This document shows positions 43,520 through 55,110 of a stretch of 64,000 bases of DNA, one piece after another. Source of the DNA: Bombyx mori (Eukaryota; Arthropoda; Insecta; Lepidoptera; Bombycidae); contig NC_085128.1 in the NCBI RefSeq assembly GCF_030269925.1, positions 2,792,501 through 2,856,500 of the forward strand. Direction: 5' to 3'. Position 1 is the stretch's first letter, and every line of letters starts with the position of its first letter. The notes under the pieces were generated by a model. It did not search any database, was not told where the DNA came from, and saw nothing but the letters and a program-made list of their open reading frames with translations. The position numbers were made by a program, and so were the translations under genes.

Positions 43520-45837
43520 CTGCAAACACATAATAATTTATTTAGTTTTTGTTTATTGCATAGATGTGTGGACGAGCTCACAGTCCACCTGGTGTTAAGT
43601 GGTTACTGGAGCCCATAGACATCTACAACGTAAATGCGCCACCCACCTTGAGATATAAGTTCTAAGGGTCTCAAATATAGAAACGCATTACTGCTTCATG
43701 GCAGAAATAGGCAGGTTAGGTTAAGTGACTTAATTTGCTAAGTGAGCACGTGTTTGTATTGGAATCTTTAATATACGTGGGTAATATATAAACTTGTTTG
43801 TTACCAAAATAAACGAAAATTGTTAAATATTAATTAACGTATATATAAATATGTTAATCTGCAAAGTTTATAGAGGTAGCTGGTTCCAGATGTTCTTTCT
43901 ACATTTTCGTTTTTCTGAAGTCTTTTACAATGTTTTACAATGAAAAGGGTTTTGAATTCATTCCAATTTCAGACCATTATACCGTTGAATTATCGAAATA
44001 GAAAAAATTTCTTTTACGCATTTAACAAACTTTACATAAATACTAAATGCGTTCACAAATGCTTACATTTCGATTAAAATAATTGTCTATTTTAAATCAA
44101 ATATGTACGTTATAAATCAATTAAAAGTATGAGATATAACGTTAAGGGATAAGAAAAATAAACCGGATACAAATGCAAGTAAGACTCGCGTTCTAAGCAA
44201 TGGTGTATTTTAAGATTTAGCGCACTAGGCCTATAAGATTTAATGGATAAAAACGTTTTAATTGCAAAATAATATACGGCAGTGTTCTGTTATGGAAATA
44301 ATGGTAATGATTGAATATATTAAAATATTAAATCAATCTGACGACAAAACGAGTTTTGTAAATTAGGTTTTTTTTTTTTATTTCAACTTCCTGCTCATTA
44401 AGTCAAAACAAAACTAAGCGCTATGAGGTGGAGCATGCGCCGCCATTGCCTTTTGACTATAGATAGGGTAAATACGCCCATCGTCCTGAGAGTTCTGGCT
44501 GCAAGTTACCTAATACTACCTATATATAATATAATGTAGCACTATTAATTTTTCCCCTTACTTATTTTTTCAAGCCTTGCCTCTCATCGAATTTCACGAG
44601 TAAAACAATATAGCTGGTTATGTATGTATTACATAGGAGCTCTTCGGATGGCGCATCCTAGTGCGTCTCAGAGTCAAGCAAGCAACAACGCTTGAGTGTT
44701 ATAGCTTTTCAAGAAGTTCCCAGTCGATTTCACCCCTCCCCCTACGGGAGGAAACCGTAGCGGTAACGAGATGCTATATAGTAAGTTTATTTGACTCAAT
44801 TTGACGTATTGACAAAGTGATTCTACAACAATAATTTTTTTTATTTCATTTTGAGGCTCAGAACCCTAAAACCGTATTATTACCGCATTTTAATGTAATT
44901 TATTATTGTACAAAATGTATTAATTTATTAATGCAAATAAGCAATTTTGTTAATACGCTTGAAAGAGTAGGAAACGTATGCTTATTTTTTTAAACCTGTA
45001 TTTTATGATTTTTTTTAATGATACAATCAAATATTTTAATTAATCAATTTAAACGCGTATGACACGTTCAAGCTAAATTACATTTAAAATACATATATGT
45101 GATATATTTTTTGTTGATTTGTTGATTAATTGTTTTTGTTTTTTGTTGACTGGAGATTTCGACTCAATATATCATAGTATAAGACGACATTCGCGTGATG
45201 ATTGCAAAACGCATTCAATCCAATTGAAGCGAATGACATAATCCCCGTTAATATATACACGTGCGAAACTGCTAAAACTTGCACTAGTGTAATAATTCGA
45301 GACATCAAAATATTCTACATAACACGCGTATATTATGTGTTTCATTGTTATGTATAAAATTGGACGAATCATTTACTGATCTATTTTTTTTTTGTGTCAA
45401 TGGCCTTTAATTTTCAAATGTATTTTGAAACTCAGTGCTTAATCATGATAATGATACTTTATGAAATATACAAATTAATTGCGAAAACAACCTTCAAGCA
45501 AGCACGAGACGCTATGCTGAGCTACGAACGCAATTACCTCTACAAACATTGACAATTAAATAAATCTAACTAAATCACGTAATTAAATCAGAAATATAGT
45601 TGATATAACACACACCTGTGCACACAATAGTTCATGACGACGAACCAGCGCGCCGACGATGTGTATTCAGTGAACGAATACCAAGTGTACAGCAGGACCG
45701 TGATGTGGTGGTACCAGTGGAGGAAGATCAGCGGCTTCTTGCGTAGGACGATGAAAACCGTATCGCCGAGTTCTGGAAGCTTCGATAGCACGAACATCCA
45801 TGTCCAGAAACCGGAAACTTTATCTTGCTCGATGAAA
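43153..45837 (-). CDS. ELOVL6: ELOVL6/Baldspot-type fatty-acid elongase, last two coding exons
   Basis: - strand exons 45837-45616 and 43519-43153 join in frame (AG|C encodes Ser). The read protein runs [19 protein letters not shown]... through PELGDT, the catalytic histidine box HWYHH, then [20 protein letters not shown], further hydrophobic helices and a basic tail. The elongase family condenses malonyl-CoA with acyl-CoA in the ER membrane; HxxHH is its signature. [15 protein letters not shown] and [16 protein letters not shown] are typical of the ELOVL3/6 subfamily, which elongates C12-C16 saturated and monounsaturated chains; Drosophila Baldspot is the closest I recall. The lysine-rich C-terminus resembles ER retention tails. 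N-terminal exons are not found up to 64000, so the gene extends beyond the window. Confidence 0.9.
43546..43716 (-). mobile_element. SINE, Bm1-type, in the elongase intron, internally deleted
   Basis: The body jumps from CTCAAATATAG to AAACGCATTACTGC and ends at GGCAGGTTAGG. Same strand as the elongase; its AATAAA-side tail ends 26 bp before the exon. Confidence 0.9.
43720..45590. other. Elongase intron
   Basis: Mostly AT-rich. A GC-rich island at about 44636-44775 (CACCCCTCCCCCTACGGGAG) and another near 44420-44510 are unassigned. Confidence 0.5.
45616..45837 (-). CDS. ELOVL6: Elongase exon with HWYHH catalytic box
   Basis: The acceptor is TTATTACAG and the donor GTGTGT, 222 bases. It needs two bases from an upstream exon. 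It carries PELGDT and HWYHH and ends NYCVH plus two bases of Ser. Confidence 0.92.
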
Positions 45838-46408
45838 CTGTAATAAGAAGACATATCGTTTTCATTACACTCAAAAATATACCAGCCGGTTATGAATTAT
45901 TTTAATTCGATAGTCACGTGTTTCTTTTTTAGTTATTTTCGAAATATTTCCCTTTTTTTCATGTCTTATTTTGGTATAAATTTACGTAATTTTCTATTAA
46001 TTACTGTCTAGAATCCAAAAACATGAATGAAAATGATTAAAATCACCAACGTAGGGATTAAATTCAAATTTTTATTAGGCATTGGCTATCCATTCTAATA
46101 TTTGTAAATGCGAGAATGGATGTGTTTGTTTGTTGCGCTCATATGTGTTATTAACAACTATCAAGAACATTTTCATAGACTTGTACTGAAAGGTTACTGA
46201 AATGGATATATGTACTTTTTAATGATATTAGATACCGAAAACGAATTAAAAGTACGAACGTAATTAATTAATTAGTCATCGAGTAAAATATTATTTTATT
46301 ATTATTAATTACGTTTCTAATATTATTTATTCAATTGGTGTCATAACGTTTTACTGCCAGAGCTAGAAGAGATATGAGATATGTAAAAATATGAACTTTC
46401 AGTTTTTT

Positions 46409-46768
46409 TTTTTCCTACCTAAGCTGATAGCCTTGAGAGGCTATTTCAGCGTAACCTTAACTAGTAAGTGAGCTCATGAGGCTCAAACCTGACGACGATG
46501 CTAACACGAACCCTAACAACAGCCGTGCTTCGCAGAATCTACCACCGGATCGGAAACGCGACCCACTGAGAAGATCCGGCGAGAAACTCAGTGGGCTGTG
46601 TCTGAGAGTTAATTTACTCGTCGAGCCCTTCGTCGCAAGCGACGGGTTCGACGAGAACGGTGACCGGTGCTTGAAGTACCTAAAAGCACCGTTAGTGGAT
46701 CGGGAGGATCCGAGATGACGTGTTTTGGGCGACGTCGACTGCTTTCCATTCTGTCCGCAGGATCGGGA
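46409..46768 (+). repeat. Family-B copy, long reference
   Basis: Most complete copy: CCTACCTAAGCTGATAGCC to GCAGGATCGGGAATG. It carries an 80-codon chance frame (46476-46718) that is shared, partly, with the copies at 31458 and 62870 and reflects repeat similarity. Confidence 0.88.
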
Positions 46769-46886
46769 ATGAGCAAACTTTCAGTTCAGAATAGCGTAAT
46801 AACGGATGCCTTTATCGTGACGTTTTGTGGAAAACTTTAACTGTCTTTATCTTGAATACAGGGAGGACTCTTGTGAGTTGTTTACT

Positions 46887-47128
46887 CGTGGTAGGTCCTC
46901 TTGTGAGTCCGCGCGGGTAGGTACCACCACCCCGCCTATTTCTGCCGTGAAGTAAGTAATGCGTTTCGGTTTGAAGGGTGGGGTAGCCGTTGTAACTATA
47001 TTGAGACCTTAGAACTTATATCTCAAGGTGGAAGGCGCATTTACGTTGTAGATGTCTATGGGCTCAAGTAATCACTTAACACCAGGTGGGCTGTGAGCTC
47101 GACCACCCATCTAGCAATAAAAAAAAAG
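46887..47128 (+). mobile_element. SINE, Bm1-type, 5'-truncated
   Basis: CGTGGTAGGTCCTCTTGTG ... CATCTAGCAATAAAAA. Confidence 0.92.
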
Positions 47129-47836
47129 AGATTCTACTGCCCAATTGAATAAAACATAAAAGTTTGTAAATACTAAAAGTCCTTCATTGACTATTCTCAG
47201 CACTACGGTAAATCATTCTTTAAACGAGGTTCAAGGAAAATGCTTTATTTATAGGCAGCGATTTGGTTATATAGTTTTCTAATGAAGGAAATCGAAATAG
47301 CTTTTTCATTTGGTCGACATTGACCAAAGGTCACTTTTAGTTGAAGTTGGTTATCTGACAGCTGACTGTCATTATCATTGTATGTACTTGTAAGCAGTTC
47401 ATAATTGAAGAGCATTATTATTTTTTAAACACTCTAATCTCTATATCTTAATGGGATAACTTTCTCAACAGAAAGTGACTAAAATTAACATGTGCTTTAA
47501 TAAAAATGTTTTAATGAAATTTTTATTTATTATATACACGATTTTTGGGTAAACGCTTAAAATATTTAATGTTCGTTTTTATTTTATTACGTAAACGAAC
47601 GCGTGACGTCATACGTGAATGTATAATCGACAAGACAGGCCAAGAGTTGAAATGACATCATTCGCTGTGATTCATGTTTTTAGAACAGATTAAAAGATAC
47701 ATTGAAGTGATAGATTAGATTTTGTTTTATGTTCGACAATCATTATTAGATAAACCAAATTTCTAACATTCAATCAAAATTTTCGGGTGTGTAATTGGAT
47801 ACAGAAAACACATACTGGTTTTGGCATACTGATATT

Positions 47837-48071
47837 ACTGGTGGTAGTACCTCTTGTGATTCTCGCGGGTAGGTACCACCGCCCTGCCTATTTCTGCCGT
47901 AAAGCAGTAATGCGTTTCGGTTAGAAGGATGGGGCAGCCGTTATAACTATACTTGATACCTTATATCTCAAGGTGGGTGGCGCATTAACGCTGTAGATGT
48001 CTATGGGCTCCAGTAACCACTTAACATCAGGTGGGCTGTGAGCTCATCCACCCATTTAGGCAATAAAAAAA
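47837..48071 (+). mobile_element. SINE, Bm1-type, 5'-truncated
   Basis: ACTGGTGGTAGTACCTC ... CATTTAGGCAATAAA. Confidence 0.92.
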
Positions 48072-48144
48072 ATAAAGAAAACATACGAGCCTAGGAAGGG
48101 ACGGACTTACAATTTTGTTAATTAAACACCACGTAACAATCGGT

Positions 48145-48365
48145 TTTACCGGTGGGCGTCTTTGAGGTCGCACGGGTATTTTCCACAGTTTGCTGATTTC
48201 TGCGGCGAAGCAATAAATAATACGTTCTTGGTTTGAGGTTGAACAGCCATTATGCTTTAGAATGGAGACTTAAGAGTTCAGGTGGCTGGCGGCATTTACA
48301 TTGGTGATGTCTATGGGCTCCGATAACCACTTAACACTACCAGAAAGGCCGTGGAACTCTTTAGA
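48145..48365 (+). mobile_element. SINE, Bm1-type, old copy
   Basis: ACCGGTGGGCGTCTTTGAGG ... ATGTCTATGGGCTCCGATAA ... with many substitutions; the tail is degraded. Confidence 0.7.
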
Positions 48366-48852
48366 CGGGTGTCTAAGAAAAACATAACAATATACACATC
48401 AACTACAATTAGTTTTACGTTTTTAAATACCTATACTTTATATCAAAAGAATACATCAATTACACTTTTTAATTACTGCCCGACTCCTATTTGACAATTA
48501 TATTTAAATGCTTTGCAATGGAAATATTATAAAGAAGCGTTTCAAATTTCTGACATTCACATCTTTAGATTATATTTTTTCTTATTTATTTTTTCAATGA
48601 ATCCAACGTCCGCTACTAACGTTTATATCGCGCGGTTAATGATCGTAAGTGGCTCTTTAAGTACGATCGTGTTCAACCTTATACCGAAGATGTGATGGTC
48701 ATGCAATAAATATTTAATGGGATGAAAATAAGCGAATTAGCATTTACATTAGGTAGAATCAATGTAAACACTATCAGTTTGGATCTTCTATTTAGTATTG
48801 CCTTTTCATCGGGATTTGCTTACAGATACAACGTACTAACAATATTGATTGG

Positions 48853-49095
48853 ATCCTCATCGAACTCGTCGATTACGACGAAGAGTTCGACGAGTGAACT
48901 AACCCATAGACACAGCCCACTGAGTTTCGCCGGATCTTCTTAGCGGGTCGCGATTCCAATCCGGTGGTATATCCTGCGAAGCAGTGCTGTTGCTAGGGCT
49001 AGTGTTCGTAAATTCTCTCAGGTTGAACTCGTGAGCTCACCTGTCCGCGAGAAGCTGGAATAGCCTCTTAGGCTACCAGTGATTAAGTAGAGAAA
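48853..49095 (-). repeat. Family-B copy
   Basis: ATCGAACTCGTCGATTAC ... CAGCCCACTGAGTTTCGCC ... TAGCCTCTTAGGCTACC. Confidence 0.85.
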
Positions 49096-49145
49096 AAAAT
49101 TGATTGCAGTGTTATTTTGGGAACAAATAAATGATGGATCAAAGA

Positions 49146-49830
49146 ACTCACAGACCACATGGTGTTAATCTTCTACCGGAGCACATGTGAGTATTTTAAT
49201 TATGTCCATAGATTACGCCAACTTCTCCAATTTCTAAGTAATCTCCATCTAAACGTTAACTGGAAGATAACTTAACGACAAGTCAGTCCATTTTAATTTA
49301 GTTGAATATGTAATTTCGAAAAGGGCACATGTCGCATACTTGTCAAATACGTTTTTTCATATACATGTAGTTTTGAGGCTTATCTACACCTATTTTATAA
49401 TAATTCCAGTAAATTTTAATTGCTAATTAACACTAAAACATATCTCAAAAGTTAATATTTTAAATTTTACACTTCTTTAGAAAATAATCAGTTTTTTTTC
49501 ATTTCCTGAACATTTTACATTTTCAGAGATGTGCCCTTTTCGAAATTGCATATCCAGTTAAACGTTTAATTTTCCTCATTGACTTTTTGTGTATATTGTC
49601 GTTATAATGGTGTACATAAGTGCAATAGAGTGTTTTGTATTTTATAAAAATCACCATAACGCGAATGGCGCCACTGACATTTAGGACAAGAGTTCGAAGT
49701 CTCAAATCTCAATTATATTGTAGCTATTCGATCCTTCAAACCAGAACAGAAAGTGTCATAGAGGCCGACAAATTGGCAGGGCGGTGATACCTACCCATGC
49801 TGTCTACAAGACGCCCTGCCACCAATAGAA
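49146..49830 (-). mobile_element. Old SINE copy split by an insertion of about 470 bp
   Basis: 49146-49189 matches the SINE tail (ACTCACAGACCACATGGTGT, GGAGCACATG). The body resumes at about 49659 (AATGGCGCCACTGAC, TTCAAACCAGAAC, GCAGGGCGGTGATACC) to 49830. Between them is foreign AT-rich DNA with a 25-bp inverted repeat. Confidence 0.6.
49306..49553. repeat. 25-bp inverted repeat around a 198-bp spacer
   Basis: ATATGTAATTTCGAAAAGGG.. at 49306-49330 against 49529-49553, 24 of 25 positions complementary. It lies within DNA that splits an old SINE. Probably MITE-like. Confidence 0.7.
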
Positions 49831-49834
49831 CTAT

Positions 49835-51425
49835 TTTTGTTATTACTAATACGGTAATCGTAGCTCATATTTAAGCAGAATTTATTTTCATTTTAAGGGT
49901 ACCGTGGTCAGATAGCAGATACATATCTCAGTTTTGTTGACTCTTTTAAATAGTATTCTTTAAGTCTTACAAATTTTCTTTATAACAGTTGGGTATGAGA
50001 TATACGACAGCTGTTTTAATACTTGTATCGAGTTAATAAACTAGTACTTGAACTTGAAACTTAAACGTCAATAAAATTCGTTTCGTCACTACTGCATATT
50101 ATTGTGTGGTTAATTAGTTACACATGTGTATGTTTTTTTTTTATCTTACTTTTATGTGTTTTTGTTCATTTTAAATATTATAACTCATAAATTCAATTAT
50201 GTTAATAAATGTTTTATTATGTTTATTATACCTATTTACTTATTGGATGATTGGCATATTTATTTGAGAACGAATCTGAGTAGTGTGCAATGCGTACAGT
50301 AACACTCGTGTAAGCAATTTGTATTTTGTTTTTAACAATTATTGGGTAGGTATATTTTGAAACAACGCACCTGACGCGTGGTCACGATCTTAATTTACGC
50401 GCAAAACTTATAAATTTGCGTAGATTGGTGGATGATTGCATTAGTAGGGGAAAAAAAATTTATATTTATATATTATACCTCTTTTTTTTTAAAATCTAAT
50501 AAAATAATTTCTTACGTTGCGATATAAATAAAAAAAGCATCCAATGATTGAGATAAGAATTCAGGGAGAAACATTTTAAAATCTGTCACACATAAAACTA
50601 AAAAATCTTAATATGTGACGTAGCTCATGTGAGAATTCAGTTTGCGTAAAGATTTTAAAGTAGTTACTTATAGTTGCACAAAAATTCTAGTCTTACGTGC
50701 AAGTGTTGTACATCAAGAAATAAATATCCTTCGCTCTGAATCTAGCTTTTATTCGTATTCATTATATCATCGTTCCAATGAAATTGGGACTTTCGGCCGC
50801 TAATCACCCGATGGCTCAAGGTCGGCGGCTGCAAGACAGTTCTATGGAAAACTTTTCAAATCACGTTCACCACGATCCCACCTTAAAAATATTCCATTTC
50901 GACACTTTTAATTTCCACGTATTTATCAGATCACGAGCCGGTTATGAAAAAGCCTTCAACAGAACGCGTTTGCGGCAGACAGATGGTTGGTTGAATGGGT
51001 CGATCAGAAACCATTACTCGGTCCGCGTACGAGAAGTATCGTGGCGAACGCATAATTTCTCGTGTTACACAATCTTAACACTTTCTATTGCTAAATGAGT
51101 TTTGTACCAGTGACCGCGAGCCGGTTCTGACGCAATACAAAACTTTACATATTTGTGAAAGACATTCCGATAATTAACTCTCTTGAGATATTTCGGTAAT
51201 TCGAAATGCCGACAATGGCTAAGTAAAAAAAACGTATTCTTTAGTGTTAAATAGAACAGAATAGAAAGCTCTTTCTAAAACACCTCAAGCAAAAACGTTA
51301 ACAATGCGTAAGAGTTACATTACGCAGTTTTATAGTTTAAAGTGGTCACTCCCAAGCAACTTTACTGCTTTATGAAAAGCTTGAAAAATATATCAATTTG
51401 TGTTTCTAATTTCTTATAGTTTCTT
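49835..51425. other. AT-rich stretch, nothing recognised
   Basis: A 106-codon frame at 50778-51098 has no recognisable domain or splice context. It could be chance. Confidence 0.45.
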
Positions 51426-51427
51426 TA

Positions 51428-51490
51428 AACAGGTGTACGGCCCATCCGGTGTTAAGTGGATGACATAACAATGTGAATGCCGCCACCTGA
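51428..51490 (-). mobile_element. SINE fragment
   Basis: GTACGGCCCATCCGGTGTTA and AATGTGAATGCCGCCACC correspond to the SINE 3' part on the reverse strand. Confidence 0.6.
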
Positions 51491-51809
51491 CAAAACAGCG
51501 CAATATAAGCAAAACATTCAAATTAGTTTTTTTGTATTCAACTTTCGAACTGAATAATTTATGATCTTAACACGTATGAAATATAAGGTTACACAGCGTA
51601 TGTAGACTATTGTAGACACCAGTCTTTATTTATTTACAAATCAAATTTGAATTTATTACTGGTCGTGCTTTGTACGTATTACGTTGAAGCATTGCAACTA
51701 AATCCATATATTTTAAAAGTATATATTTATTATATCAATATGCTTGCTATTATCTCATATGCTTGCTTTTAATTATATAATATATATATTAATTGCATAA
51801 TTTTATTTT

Positions 51810-52062
51810 GCTAGTTACCTCGAGGGGCTATGATAGCTTTTTTTTTTATTGCCTTTGTAGGCAGACGTGCATACGGCCCACCTGATGGTGAGTGGTTACC
51901 GTCGCCTAGTCGCTTCACCGAACCTCTAGGTGAGCTCACTGGGCTCAGCCTGGGAGACTGCTAATATTTGCCCTAGCGAGATCCGTTCTTCGCTAAATCT
52001 ACCACGGGATCGGAATCGCGACCCACTGAGAAGATCCGGCGAGAAACTCAGTGAGCTTGAGA
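51810..52062 (+). repeat. Family-B copy interrupted by a LINE tail
   Basis: CTAGTTACCTCGAGGGGCTA precedes the LINE tail (51839-51907); CTCTAGGTGAGCTCACTGGG ... GATCCGGCGAGAAACTCAG follows it. Confidence 0.8.
51839..51907 (-). mobile_element. Jockey-like LINE tail inserted into a family-B repeat
   Basis: About 70 bp of the LINE 3' tail (T-run, TTGCCTTTGTAGGCAGACG..., GTGGTTACCGTCGCC) interrupts family-B sequence on both sides. Confidence 0.75.
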
Positions 52063-52465
52063 CTCCTGTCTCGTGTTTATTTCTAGTATTCCTAATACAA
52101 AAAAAATTTAACGAGAAGTAACTTATATTATGTTGTTATTAATGAGCTTCCTCATAATAAATCGTACATCGGGAGTGGAAAATGCAAAATTTGATTTTTA
52201 TTCTTTCATACTCTTTACTTACCTACTTCAACTTCTTTTTGGCGTGTTTGGGAAAACAGATCAGTATTTATTGCGTGTAACAAACCGACGTAACAGATAA
52301 TTTTAGTTCATTGGTTTATTATATTTCATGGTAAGGTTGTTTTATCAAAATTTTAAAGTATGTTGATAAGTACTTTTGAATAACATCATACATCAATAAG
52401 TAATTAAATCTGTTAATGTTGAAATGGTAAATAAATGAATTAACCTCAAAAATTATAACTAACTA

Positions 52466-52770
52466 GCTGACCCGGCAGACTTCGTAGTGCCTCAATCGAT
52501 AAATAAAAGTCCTAAACTTTTGTATAAAATAAACTTGAAACAAACACAAGGAATCCGTCCGACGGGGTACACATCAAAGGTAAAACAAAATGGTTATTTT
52601 TATTTAATTCCGAGCATATTAATATTTATCTACCTTTTAAACCTTCCCTGGACTTCCACAAATAATTTAAGACCAAAATTAACCAAATCGGTCCAGCCGT
52701 TCTCGAGTTTTAGCGAGACTAACGAACAGCAATTCGTTTTTATATACATAGATAGATAGATAGATATATT
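52466..52770 (+). repeat. Family-D dispersed repeat with TAGA-type tail
   Basis: CTAGCTGACCCGGCAGAC ... CAGCAATTCGTTTTTATATA then a GATA microsatellite (about 52748-52765). Confidence 0.85.
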
Positions 52771-52874
52771 AAGCGCGTGCGCATAGGTTTTTTTTTTTAA
52801 TTAAAGTTTCTGGGGCACTCCGTGTAGGTAATCTTATTGTAACTAAATTTTTTTCTAAGTCAGCATTATACATG

Positions 52875-52991
52875 TTTTTTTTATTGCCCGTGTAGGCAGA
52901 CGAGGATACGGCCCACCTGATGGTGAGTGGTTACCGTCGCATATGAACGTCAGCAATGCCAGGGACAGAACCAAGCCGCTGCCTACTGTCG
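52875..52991 (-). mobile_element. Jockey-like LINE 3' tail
   Basis: Starts with a T-run and TTGCCCGTGTAGGCAGACG and continues to CCAAGCCGCTGCCTAC, matching the LINE end at about 5480-5590. Confidence 0.85.
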
Positions 52992-53074
52992 CTGTGTTCA
53001 CATGGTGTTTATTTAATAAAAAATGAACTTGCATAATTTAGAAATTTTAATACGAAAAATGGGTTGTATTAAAT

Positions 53075-53325
53075 CAGGGACTCCCAAATATATTTTGTCT
53101 ACTGCCCACTTTGAGAATAAATTATTTTTTAGCGCCCCCATTTTTTCACATACCTAAAAACCACTAGTGAGTTTAGTCGGTGCCTAAGAGTCCTCTTAGA
53201 AGTTACAAATCGCCTCCCAAGCTTCTGCACAACGCTCTCATTTTTTTCTGGATCTGTTACCGCCCCCCTTTAGGCCTGCAGCGCCCACAGCCCCCCTGTG
53301 TTATGGCCCACTTTGGGAAAGACTG
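53075..53325. mobile_element. hAT-like MITE with 8-bp target-site duplication
   Basis: CAGGGACTCCCAAA at left, TTTGGGAAAGACTG at right (imperfect inverted ends). Exact TATTAAAT duplications at 53067-53074 and 53326-53333. 251 bp; C-rich interior near the right end. Confidence 0.85.
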
Positions 53326-53469
53326 TATTAAATGAATCAAAACCATCTAAATACTAATTGATATTATATGTAATGTATGGATAGCTGGTCTTCTATTATC
53401 AGTTTAGATAGCGTCATTAAATTTGCTTATTCTTGTATAAATATTATAACATAACTTATAACTTAAATA

Positions 53470-53681
53470 TCACTACATAGTATAAAACAAAGTCGCTTTC
53501 TCTGTCCCTATATCCCTATGTATGCTTAAATCTTTAAAACTACGCAACGGATTTTGATGCGTTTTTTTTTAATAGATAGAGTGATTGAAGAGGAAGGTTT
53601 ATATGTATAATAACATCAATTAAATACTGGAGAAATCAATAATAAATTAGTTTCCGAAGCGAAGCGAGGGCGGGTCGCTAG
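53470..53681 (+). mobile_element. Non-autonomous Helitron
   Basis: A|TCACTACATAGTATAAAAC start; the end GAAGCGAGGGCGGGTCGCTAG|T holds a small AGCGA/TCGCT hairpin before CTAG. Confidence 0.8.
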
Positions 53682-54199
53682 TTAAATCACATAATAGAAC
53701 GCGAGAAAAATGTTATTCCTAGATAAATTACAAACGAAATCATGCATTCGATTCTAAGTTTAGCATTGACCGTGACCGTCTCGAAATTTTAATCGTTTGA
53801 AATAGTCTGAATCGATAACGGATTATTCGGAAATCGAATAAATGAACAGAAGAAGTCGAATTTATGGTAGCTATTGTTAGGACCCCTTTGAAACTTAACA
53901 GCTGATTCAATTTCAATATTGAGTCATTTTCGGATTGCAAAATAAGAATTTTATGTTCGTAATTTTTTTTTCTCGGACAGCGTATTGCGTAATGCACGAA
54001 TGTCCGTTTAGAATATACATATATGTATATACTATATCCGACCTTGATTTCCCGATACGAGAACTAGAATAAGTAACTCAAGAGAAACCAGATGACTATT
54101 TTGGTAATAACCTTGATAACAAAGGTGGTGCAAAGAAATACATATCTGACGTACCTACATCTGCCAATTTTATGGGTTTAGCCATTAATGTAGTCAGAA

Positions 54200-54425
54200 C
54201 CGTATTTCGTAATGCCGGATATTGGTTCGTCGGATTACCATATCCAAACGTCACTATGTTTAAAGACCTTTTTTATTCTTGTTCTTCTCAGTCGGGTACT
54301 CTTGTCAGAGCGGTCGTGGTTGTGCTGATCATTGGTCCCCGATGTTTTCAAGGATTGCTTCCCTGGCGTTGCGCTTTTAGATCTGGCGGTTGTCCGAAGC
54401 GTTTCCAGTACACTGGGTTTTATTC
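54200..54425. repeat. Dispersed repeat, longer copy of the 36225 piece
   Basis: Continues to CCCCGATGTTTTCAAGGATT and GGCGGTTGTCCGAAGCG; GC-richer than its surroundings. Function unknown. Confidence 0.4.
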
Positions 54426-54522
54426 TATGAGTATATCCGCTATGTAGCCTATATAGCTATCCGAGTATAGCCTACATAAAATGGACTATCCTTGTGCTTA
54501 ATTAAATATGACATTGTTAGGC

Positions 54523-54712
54523 AGCCCACTGAGTTTCTCACCGGATCTTCTCAGTGGGTCGCGTTTCCGATCCGGTCGTAGATTCTGCGAAGCACTGGTT
54601 TTGCTAGGGTCAATGTCAGCAACACTCCGGTTTGAGCGCCGTGAGCTCACCTACACGTCAAGGAGAAGCTGAAATAACCTCTCAAGGCTATCAGCATAGG
54701 TAGGAAGAAAAA
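54523..54712 (-). repeat. Family-B copy
   Basis: CAGCCCACTGAGTTTCTCAC ... AAGGCTATCAGCATAGGTAG. Confidence 0.88.
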
Positions 54713-55110
54713 AAATTGTTAGGGTTGCCAATTTGTAATAACTTAAGTGGGATAAGTAAAGTATAAGATTATAATTTTTCAAAGATCTAAATTGTGATTT
54801 ATGGAGCATAATTTATGTATATGGAGCATTAATCAACAATTTCATTTATAAAAGGGTCGTGGCCTTCGCTAAATTTACAATCTAATTTATAATGACGTTA
54901 CATATGTGTCGAGAATACATGTTATTCCTTCATCATGGAAGTCGTCCGTAAGCTCATGTTAAGGCCGGTTTTTATTTGAACAATTTTGATGTGTCTGCAG
55001 AATTTGGCACCAGTATACTCACATAGCGAATAGCGATATGAATACAGAGTGAATCTTATCTTTCAATCCACAACGACTTTATTACATACACCTCTAATGC
55101 TTCTAATTTG

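Noticed and set aside
43216..43533. 105-codon + strand frame over the elongase exon
   Set aside because: It is the reverse complement of the clear elongase frame; His/Arg/Val-rich shadow.
46476..46718. 80-codon frame, with similar frames at 31458 and 62870
   Set aside because: All lie inside family-B repeats; the shared peptide reflects repeat similarity and has no known domain.
53740..53997. 85-codon - strand frame as the missing upstream elongase exon
   Set aside because: It has none of the N-terminal elongase motifs and no fitting splice phase.
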